Shown here in pieces: positions 58,244-64,000 of a stretch of DNA of 64,000 bases. A program made the position numbers and the translations under genes. A model generated the notes under the pieces. It did not search any database, had not been told where the DNA came from, and saw only the letters and a program-made list of their open reading frames with translations. The stretch is from Enhygromyxa salina. GTDB taxonomy: Bacteria; Myxococcota_A; Polyangia; Nannocystales; Nannocystaceae. Location of the stretch: the NCBI RefSeq assembly GCF_002994635.1, contig NZ_PVNL01000147.1:62001-126000 (forward strand), given 5' to 3'. The first letter of the stretch is position 1. The number at the start of each line of letters is the position of its first letter.

Positions 58244-58517
58244 GACGAGTCGTGCCAGAGGTGGGCACCTTGGGGTGCCAACGCTGGAGGACAAGCTCGT
58301 CCAACGCGCGAGCGGATAGGACATCCGATGTGGGGTCGCGGGATGCGTGAACATCGCGCCACCCCGCGCTCGGCGTGCTTGTCGGCCGGCGAGGTGCATC
58401 GCGGACGGGTCAGGTGTCGTACTCGAGCCCGTTCGGCGCGATGTCGCCCCCGAACATGGCCGGCCCCGTGAGCCCGAGGCACAGCTCGACCATCACGGCC
58501 CGAGCAAGTCGGGTCGG

Positions 58518-59052
58518 TCACGCGGCGAAGTCGAGCTCGAGCTCGAGCTGGCCAGTCGGAGCTGGCCTCGGTCGCGGAGGCGGACGGGCACCGAGGCCAA
58601 GGTCGGCGAGCACTCGCGCGATGTCGTCGGGCTTGTTGGCGATCTTCACCAAGCGCATCGCACCGCGGCATCGCGGGCAGGTCATTGAAGGCTGGAGCTG
58701 TCTTCAGCTCTGGCAGGGTGTCGACCGCGAACACCCGCGAAAGCAGCCACGCCCATGGATGTCGAGCGGATTGTTTGGCGAGCCCCTCGTGCGCTGTCGG
58801 AGCGCCCGCGAACGACAACGGTATCTGCGTCGGCTCAGCGCGCTTGGGTTCGGGGCCTGGCACGACCTCCGGCCGCGCTCTGGCGTGAGCTGCGAGCACG
58901 CCGTGGTACCGCAATGTGTGGAACCATGGTGGCGGGATCAGGGCACACAGCCGCGCGAGGAGGTCCAGCGGAGCGAGCAAGACGGCGTGCACACCCCTGA
59001 GAAGCTCGCGCTGGATTAGCCGCCGCTCGCCGCTTGCTACGGCGCGGAACAA
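58518..59052 (-). mobile_element. IS91-type (Y2) transposase relic
   Basis: The minus-strand frame from 59052 encodes LLARLCALIPPPWFHTLRYH followed by GVLAAHARARPEVVP and HPWAWLLSRVFAVDTL, the conserved C-terminal part of IS91/Y2 transposases. The expected Cys-rich end (MTCPRCRGAMRLVKIANKP, then a stop at 58518) is in a different frame. The frames are separated by about 28 extra bases at 58682-58709 that include gagctgaagacagctc. The N-terminal half with the catalytic tyrosines is missing. A 23-codon scrap beginning MVRDSETAAVFTLATKAFL lies just upstream at about 59075-59145. No target-site or ori/ter ends were identified. Confidence 0.75.
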
Positions 59053-59171
59053 GGCTGGCAGCTCCGCGGCCTAACCCCGCTCGGACGCGAGGAATGCCTT
59101 CGTTGCCAGCGTGAAGACCGCTGCGGTCTCGCTGTCCCGCACCATGGTACCTTTGCGCTAACTTGACTGCA

Positions 59172-60191
59172 GTGAGTTCCGCGTCGTTCATCGCGCCAGT
59201 CTCGATCGCCGTCACCGCGGCCTGCGGCGCCTGCTCGGTCGCAGTGTCGCATCCATCCGGTGACGTGGCTGTGGCCAATTCTGGGCTCGACGAAGTAGCG
59301 ACATCCGATGACGAGTTGACAGATGCCCTCCCGGACCCGGTCACGTGCCAAGGGCGATCCGTGGCATTGGCCTCCGCGGCGCCCTCGGTGCGTGCGAGCT
59401 GGGAGTGGCGGTGCGTCGAGAACTCTCCAATCCTCGAATGGTGGGTCCAACCCGCAGGCGCGCACCACTCACAACCAAATCCACAACAGATTGAGGTCTC
59501 GAGGGAGGCGTGGGAGATGCTGTGGGCCGAACTCGACGCCGCCCGCTGGAGTGACCTCTACGACGAGTGCAACGAGGACCCGTCAACCTTCGAACGGGGC
59601 ACGAGCCATGAGTTCGAGTTTGTCGACGGCGACCTACGCAGGACGTTCTTCTGTGAAGGGTCGAACTTGCCGGCGCCGTTCTCGCGGATGGCTCGTGCGA
59701 TCAGCTCGGAGGCGCCCGAGGCGAATGAGCTTCCGACGTCCTTGACCGTAGCGACTTCGCAGCGGGCGGTACCCCGACCGAGTGAGCTGGGAGATGGGCA
59801 GATCGGCGACTGTGACGGGATGGAGGTTCGCTGGCAAACCAGCGAAAAGTATGGCGCCGCAGAGTTCGTGGCGCATTGCGACGGCGATCGGCCCGTGTAC
59901 TGGGATAGGTACGCCGGATTCGAGGGCTGGGGCAAGAAGTCCTCCCCCGTACCCATTTCGCAAGAGGCCTGGGCTCGATTGTGGTCGACGCTCACCTCGC
60001 TCGACTGGCGCCACCTCTCCTCGAGTTGCCCAGCGCCGGCTCCAGGTGACAGTCGTGCATCCTCGAAAGCGTCGGGTGTGCTCTCGATCACCGACCAACA
60101 CGGATCACGGACTATGTCGTGTCATGGGTGGGGCATCTTGCCCGAGCCATACGCGACGTTCGTCCAGGCTCTCGAGGCCGTCAGTCGTTGA
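59172..60191 (+). CDS. Lipoprotein with internal duplication
   Basis: A 339-residue protein starting at GTG 59172 (a TTG at 59163 would add three residues). The leader SSASFIAPVSIAVTAACGAC offers Cys18 or Cys21 for lipidation. Two related domains of about 130 residues follow. Both contain the pattern S.EAW..LW..L....W..L...C and end with an SF.C-type strand and a Pro-rich helix (REAWEMLWAELDAARWSDLY with FFCEGSNLPAPFSRMARAI; QEAWARLWSTLTSLDWRHLS with MSCHGWGILPEPYATFVQAL). It is an ancient internal duplication. No family recognised. Confidence 0.75.
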   Translation: MSSASFIAPVSIAVTAACGACSVAVSHPSGDVAVANSGLDEVATSDDELTDALPDPVTCQGRSVALASAAPSVRASWEWRCVENSPILEWWVQPAGAHHSQPNPQQIEVSREAWEMLWAELDAARWSDLYDECNEDPSTFERGTSHEFEFVDGDLRRTFFCEGSNLPAPFSRMARAISSEAPEANELPTSLTVATSQRAVPRPSELGDGQIGDCDGMEVRWQTSEKYGAAEFVAHCDGDRPVYWDRYAGFEGWGKKSSPVPISQEAWARLWSTLTSLDWRHLSSSCPAPAPGDSRASSKASGVLSITDQHGSRTMSCHGWGILPEPYATFVQALEAVSR

Positions 60192-60480
60192 GTTCTCGGG
60201 TGATCTGCATGATCTGGCGCATCAAGTCGGGCCAACGCAGACGAGGGACCCAGGTCCAACCGATTCGGCGTAGCTCTAACTTCGCGCCAATCCGCTCGCG
60301 CTCGGGTCCATCTGGTGGTGTACCCACTTTGGGCCCAGCCTTCGGTGGCTCGTCGTTGAAGCCCGCCAGCGGTGTGAACATGACCTCGGCATTGGCTTTA
60401 TTCTTGAGCGGTATGTTATTGATTATATTGTCAATAAACTGACCCCAGGTCGGGCCTTTTTGAAGTGGCCCTCCAGCCAT
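60181..60480 (-). CDS. Hypothetical small protein in lower-GC segment
   Basis: A 99-residue frame from an ATG. The sequence looks protein-like (GPTWGQFIDNIINNIPLKNK, PDLMRQIMQITRELND) and ends in a helix. Base composition at 60380-60480 is clearly more AT-rich than the surroundings, suggesting transfer. Its 3' end overlaps the lipoprotein gene by 11 bases. It could be the C-terminal part of a toxin or immunity-type protein, but nothing identifies it. Confidence 0.45.
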   Translation of the reverse strand: MAGGPLQKGPTWGQFIDNIINNIPLKNKANAEVMFTPLAGFNDEPPKAGPKVGTPPDGPERERIGAKLELRRIGWTWVPRLRWPDLMRQIMQITRELND

Positions 60481-60507
60481 GACTTCGTGGCGGCGGGAAA
60501 CAGCTGG

Positions 60508-60696
60508 GTGTCATCGCCTACTGCACGAGAACGAGCGGCGAGCTTATACAAGTTAGTACGAACACTGGTCTACTATGGCGATCCTCTTTTGGGCGGGCTC
60601 GACTGGGAGTACTACGGCGATTTTCTGGATGACATGGAAGACGCGAGTGCCTACGCACTACTACAATACCTTCTCGGTGAAGAAAAAGTGAAGTGA
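60508..60696 (+). CDS. Hypothetical small acidic protein in lower-GC segment
   Basis: A 62-residue frame from a GTG; an ATG at 60460 in frame would overlap the opposite gene. The sequence SPTARERAASLYKLVRTLVY followed by GDPLLGGLDWEYYGDFLDDM is acidic, Tyr-rich and helical, and ends in LLQYLLGEEKVK. No family recognised. Its AT-rich codon use is unlike its neighbours, and it is paired head-to-head with the preceding small gene. An immunity-protein role is conceivable only from size and acidity. Confidence 0.45.
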   Translation: MSSPTARERAASLYKLVRTLVYYGDPLLGGLDWEYYGDFLDDMEDASAYALLQYLLGEEKVK

Positions 60697-60717
60697 AGAG
60701 GATAAGGGCGTCAGTGA

Positions 60718-61695
60718 TCAGCTGATCCGAATCTTCAGCGCCGCCGCCCGCAGCTCGAACTGCGCGGGCAGCCGCCCGACCTGCTCGCCGTCGATCTCGA
60801 TCGGCACATCCGCCTCCGCCGAGATCGGCGAGAACTCCACACGAGTCGCGTGCCGATGCGAGATCCCCTTGGTCCGCATGTGATTCCCACCAAACACCTT
60901 GGCCAGCGTCGCGGTCAGCTTGGTCCGCGACATCCCCGTGACGGTCACGGCGTCGAAGCGCCCATCGTCGATCTTCGCCCCCGGGGCGACCCACATCCCG
61001 GCCCCAAAATACTGGCCGTTCGCAACGATCCCAAGCGTCAGATCGACCCGCTCGCCCTCGGCCTCGCCGTCGAATTTCATGGCCACCTGGACGTTGCGCC
61101 AGGCCCGAATGCCCCTGAGCGATCCAAGCACGTACTTGAGCGTGGGCCCGAGCTGCGCGTCCGAGCTGTTCACCCGGCGGACGACCTCACCGCTGACACC
61201 CACGCTCGCAACATTCAAGAATGGCCGGGCCCGGGTCTGGCCTTGCGGATCTGTGAAGTGCGCCACGCCGTAGTCCACGGTCCGCGGCTGCACACAGCAC
61301 AACTGCTCGACCTGGCGCCGCATTCGACGACGGCCAAACATGCGCTGGAAGTCACCCCCGGTGCCCGCGGCCAAGATCGCCAGGATCGCGTCGGGGAACC
61401 GGTTGCGCCCGTGCTCGTCGACGAAGCCCGAGAGGACCTCGTTGGTGGTCCCGTCGCCACCGACCGACAAGATCGTGTCGGCCCCAGCCTCGAGCGCCTC
61501 GCGGCACAGCACGGTGGCGTGCCCGGCGGCCTCGGTGAAGCGGACCTCGAGCCCGGGAAAGTGCACCGCGAGCGCCTCGTGGACGTGGTCCCACCGCTTC
61601 TTGGCCGCACCGCTGCTCGCCGTCGGGTTGATGATCGCCGTGGTCTTGCCGGCGGCGACCGTCTCGAGAGGGGGCGTTGGCGCGGCGGTGTTCAT
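60718..61695 (-). CDS. Diacylglycerol/lipid kinase family protein (YegS/DgkB-like)
   Basis: A 325-residue protein of the DAGK family: KTTAIINPTASSGAAKKRW at the start, nucleotide-binding SVGGDGTTNEVLSGF at 77-91, and AILAAGTGGDFQRMFG. The second lobe has FLNVASVGVSGEVVRRVN, GIVANGQYFGAGMWVAPGA, DDGRFDAVTVTG and VPIEIDGEQVGRLPAQFEL. All signature residues are present, so it is probably an active lipid kinase at the cytoplasmic face of the membrane. It is the last gene of a minus-strand unit, 14 bases after the SDR gene, which itself overlaps the acyltransferase gene. Confidence 0.93.
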   Translation of the reverse strand: MNTAAPTPPLETVAAGKTTAIINPTASSGAAKKRWDHVHEALAVHFPGLEVRFTEAAGHATVLCREALEAGADTILSVGGDGTTNEVLSGFVDEHGRNRFPDAILAILAAGTGGDFQRMFGRRRMRRQVEQLCCVQPRTVDYGVAHFTDPQGQTRARPFLNVASVGVSGEVVRRVNSSDAQLGPTLKYVLGSLRGIRAWRNVQVAMKFDGEAEGERVDLTLGIVANGQYFGAGMWVAPGAKIDDGRFDAVTVTGMSRTKLTATLAKVFGGNHMRTKGISHRHATRVEFSPISAEADVPIEIDGEQVGRLPAQFELRAAALKIRIS

Positions 61696-61709
61696 GGTGG
61701 GCTGTCCGG

Positions 61710-62750
61710 TCAGGTGGCTCGCATCATGACCACCCCGCGCTCGCGCAGATCCGCGACGGTGTCGGCGAGGGTGATCATCGGGTCGCGGGCCCGCCAGCCG
61801 AGCTCGTTCTCGGCCAGGGTCGAGTCAACGTACCAGTAATGTTGAGCCATCTCGATGCTGATCGCATCGGGCAGCGCGTCGTCCTCGCCGAGCACCTCGT
61901 GGGCGCGGCGGACCAGCCATCGCGTCGCCCGCTCGACCAGCTGGTGATCGGGCAGCGCGAACACGCTGCCGTCGAGCCCGGCGACCCGGGCGATCCGCGA
62001 GTAAAATGTGCGGATCGGACAATTGCAGGAGACCAGCAAGTAACGCTGCCCGGCGCGGCCCTTGTCGAGCGCGAGGATCATGCCCTCCGCCGCGTCACGG
62101 GCGTCCACGAAGGTGTACCCACCCGCGGGCACGACCGGCGTGCGCTGCTCGAGCGCGCGGCGAACGTCCTCGGTCGAGCTGCCCTGGTGATCCCCCGGCC
62201 CCAGCAACAGGGCCGGATTGACGATCACGACCTCGAAGTCCGCGCCGTCATGCTCGAGGGCGACCTGCTCGCCGTAGTACTTGCTGCGGTAGTAGGGCCA
62301 CTTGTTGATCAGCTCGAGCGGCGCGGGGGTGGTCTCGTCGGCGATCGCGTCTGGGTCGGTGCTGACCCCGAGTGTCCCGCTGGTGCTGGCGATCACGGCC
62401 CGCTTCACGCCCGCGCGCTTGCACGCCGCGAGCACGTTGCCGACCCCGCCGACGTTGACCTTGGTCATGAGCACCGCGTCGGCGCCGTCCCGCGAGACCT
62501 TGCCAGCGCAGTGCAGCACCGCCGAGCAGCCGGCGGCCGCGGCCTCGATGCTGTCGACATCGAGCACGTCGCCGGTTGCGAGCGTGGCCCCGAGCGCGGC
62601 GACGCGCTTGGCCCCCGCGGCGTCGGGGTTGCGAACCAACGCGACCACCGACCTGCCCTGCTCGCGCAGCGCCGCGACCACGTGGGCGCCCAGAAACCCG
62701 GTCGCCCCGGTGACCAAGATGGCTTGGGTATCGCTCGCTACTTCAGTCAC
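61710..62750 (-). CDS. NAD-dependent epimerase/dehydratase (extended SDR)
   Basis: A 346-residue protein; the GTG at 62750 overlaps the stop of the upstream acyltransferase gene. Extended short-chain dehydrogenase features: ILVTGATGFLGAHVVAAL (nucleotide-binding GxxGxxG), VLHCAGKVS, STSGTLGVS, the YRSKYYGE active-site Tyr-x3-Lys, and VIVNPALLLGPGDH. It resembles dihydroflavonol-4-reductase/3-beta-hydroxysteroid dehydrogenase relatives acting on lipid or terpenoid alcohols. Placement between a PlsC-SCP2 protein and a lipid kinase suggests lipid modification. Confidence 0.9.
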   Translation of the reverse strand: MTEVASDTQAILVTGATGFLGAHVVAALREQGRSVVALVRNPDAAGAKRVAALGATLATGDVLDVDSIEAAAAGCSAVLHCAGKVSRDGADAVLMTKVNVGGVGNVLAACKRAGVKRAVIASTSGTLGVSTDPDAIADETTPAPLELINKWPYYRSKYYGEQVALEHDGADFEVVIVNPALLLGPGDHQGSSTEDVRRALEQRTPVVPAGGYTFVDARDAAEGMILALDKGRAGQRYLLVSCNCPIRTFYSRIARVAGLDGSVFALPDHQLVERATRWLVRRAHEVLGEDDALPDAISIEMAQHYWYVDSTLAENELGWRARDPMITLADTVADLRERGVVMMRAT

Positions 62751-64000
62751 AGATCGAACGCCTTTTGAAAGACCTGCAGCAACGCGATGTCGTTGCTCTT
62801 GACCTTGCCGGCCATGAATTCCGCGACCGAGGGGGTGTAGCTCTCGCGCACGATCTTCTCGAAGATCTCGACGGAGGTCTTGAGCACACAGTCGGCGCTG
62901 CCGCCCTCGGGCCGACCCGGGCTGAAGCTCGCGGCGGTCGGGCTGAGCGCGAGCGTCCACTTGCCGTCGCTGGCGCTGCCCAGCGAGAAGTAGAAGCTGG
63001 TTGGCTTGTCGATCGCCCCGGGCACGAACCGGCCCTCGAGGTGCTCGAACAACACCTTGATGCCCGAGACCCCCGGCCGCGGCGAGGTGCCGCCCGGTCG
63101 CGCGGCGACGCTGGACTTGCTCGTGGTCTTGGACCCGTCAGCCTGGCCGGCGGCGGCGTCGAGCGCCTCCCGCTCGAGGTCCAGCTGCCACCCGTCGCGC
63201 AGGGCCGCGACGGCGTTGTGACTCAGGCGCGCGACCTCGCGGTACGCGTCCGAGCGCTTCATGCCGGCGACGCGCTGCTCGAGCTGCTCGAGGTTGAGCG
63301 GCGGCCCGATCCGGACGTCGACCTTGCGCTGACGCGGGATCGGGACCTTGACGCCCTTGGGCAGCGCCTTGTGGGTGCCGCCGAGCCACAGCGGCAGCAC
63401 GTCGACCTTGTAGTTGAGCACCAGGTGGCCGATCAGCGGCATGAACTCCCGCATCACGCCGTCGGTGCTGCGGCTGCCCTCGGGGAAGATCAACACCGTG
63501 CGCCCGCGCTCGATGTGCTCACCGGCCTGCTCAATCGCCTTGCGCAGGCCGGAGCGCCGATCGAGCGCGGCCATGTTGGTGAAGTTCTCGAAGTACGCCC
63601 GCATCCACTTGTTCTTGAAGAAATAATCTTCAGCGGCGAGCGCGACCAGCTCTTGCCCGTAGCTGCCGAGCGCGTACTTGGCCAGGCCCATGTCGAGGTG
63701 CGAGGCGTGGTTGGCGACCACCAGCGTGTGGCGGTTGTAGGGGATGTTGGCCTTGCCGCTGACCTCGACCTGCATGAAGCGGTCGTAGAACGACAGCTGC
63801 CCGACGGTCAGCGCGGCCTTGGCCGGATCCCGGATGAACTCCGGGACATACAGGTCTTCGTCGTCGCGCTCGATCTTGCGGGTCTTCGAGGGCTCGATCT
63901 TGCGACCCTCGGCGGCCCGGGCGGCGTCCTCGAGCTGCGCGACCGTGCGCAACGCCGACAGATCCACGCTCGACAGCCGCGGCGAGGCGGCCTCGAGCGT
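62747..64000 (-). CDS. PlsC-type acyltransferase with SCP2 domain (5' partial)
   Basis: The frame is open to the window edge, so the N-terminus may lie beyond 64000; an internal GTG at 63967 is one possible start. The acyltransferase domain has VANHASHLDMGLAKYALG (NHx4D catalytic motif), FENFTNMAALDRRSG and LIFPEGSRSTDG, followed by a positively charged stretch (VPIPRQRKVDVRIGPPLNL). A Ser/Thr/Gly linker leads to an SCP2-like sterol/lipid-transfer domain (EGRFVPGAIDKPTSFYFSLG, CVLKTSVEIFEKIVRESYTP, AGKVKSNDIALLQVFQKAF). It probably transfers acyl chains at the membrane using SCP2-bound lipid. It heads the operon with the SDR and lipid kinase. Confidence 0.9.
   Translation of the reverse strand, partial: TLEAASPRLSSVDLSALRTVAQLEDAARAAEGRKIEPSKTRKIERDDEDLYVPEFIRDPAKAALTVGQLSFYDRFMQVEVSGKANIPYNRHTLVVANHASHLDMGLAKYALGSYGQELVALAAEDYFFKNKWMRAYFENFTNMAALDRRSGLRKAIEQAGEHIERGRTVLIFPEGSRSTDGVMREFMPLIGHLVLNYKVDVLPLWLGGTHKALPKGVKVPIPRQRKVDVRIGPPLNLEQLEQRVAGMKRSDAYREVARLSHNAVAALRDGWQLDLEREALDAAAGQADGSKTTSKSSVAARPGGTSPRPGVSGIKVLFEHLEGRFVPGAIDKPTSFYFSLGSASDGKWTLALSPTAASFSPGRPEGGSADCVLKTSVEIFEKIVRESYTPSVAEFMAGKVKSNDIALLQVFQKAFDL

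Overview
The window is GC-rich DNA from a myxobacterium-like bacterium, most plausibly Myxococcota of the Nannocystales type (Nannocystis, Plesiocystis, Enhygromyxa). I infer this from eukaryote-like Ser/Thr kinases, many lipoproteins whose mature N-termini are (Asp-Gly)n or Pro/Glu stalks encoded by GGCGAC-type repeats, Cys-rich secreted repeat proteins, FG-GAP propellers and LDL-receptor-type modules. No rRNA, tRNA, CRISPR array or intact phage was seen.

Layout. 1-2098: the C-terminal end of a secreted Cys-rich/P-domain protein and two small membrane proteins. 2105-10427 (minus): an apparent operon of an outer-membrane porin, a 1911-residue Ser/Thr kinase-ATPase-GAF-PAS-histidine kinase hybrid and a glutathione S-transferase. 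10480-12290: a DUF3347-like lipoprotein coupled to a secreted protein. 12206-18155 (minus): three overlapping genes led by a 1404-residue CLCA-like metalloprotease/VWA/FG-GAP protein. 18156-20074: a gene-poor gap, a barrel-like protein and a hypothetical. 20278-23416: a translationally coupled trio of acyl-CoA dehydrogenase-like flavoprotein, PhnD-like binding protein and a TusA-like/ferritin-like di-iron fusion, followed by gpmI. 25083-27204: a perfect 48-bp inverted repeat capping a Ser/Thr kinase that lacks its N-lobe, then a lipoprotein with three LDLa repeats. 27270-33142: a zinc-ribbon protein, an FG-GAP/CARDB lipoprotein and an MFS/spermidine-synthase fusion. 33296-36702: an NAD cluster (nicotinate phosphoribosyltransferase, NrtR-like Nudix protein, nicotinamidase-Nudix fusion). 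36774-41257: secreted proteins plus an alpha/beta hydrolase coupled to an NTAQ1-type N-terminal glutamine amidohydrolase.

41523-49312 holds a KR-thioesterase polyketide-synthase tail that appears catalytically dead, a bactofilin-like membrane protein, a frameshifted nucleic-acid-deaminase toxin relic and a three-gene envelope operon of unknown role. 49330-59052 is a rearranged zone: a penicillin-acylase scrap, an ATP-dependent DNA ligase, a membrane-anchored PD-(D/E)XK protein, an M14 carboxypeptidase next to a LuxR-type regulator with a second degraded copy of that pair, and an IS91-type transposase relic. 59172-60696 carries hypotheticals in lower-GC DNA. 60718-64000 (minus) is a lipid operon: PlsC-SCP2 protein (open at the window edge), an SDR and a diacylglycerol-kinase-family protein.

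Most exported proteins here lack assignable functions. The best candidates for an undescribed system are the coupled trio at 20278-23416, the NTAQ1 pair at 37672-39131 and the NAD cluster with its PncA-Nudix fusion. The toxin relic, the hairpin-capped kinase and the duplicated carboxypeptidase/regulator block are genome-rearrangement stories rather than pathways.
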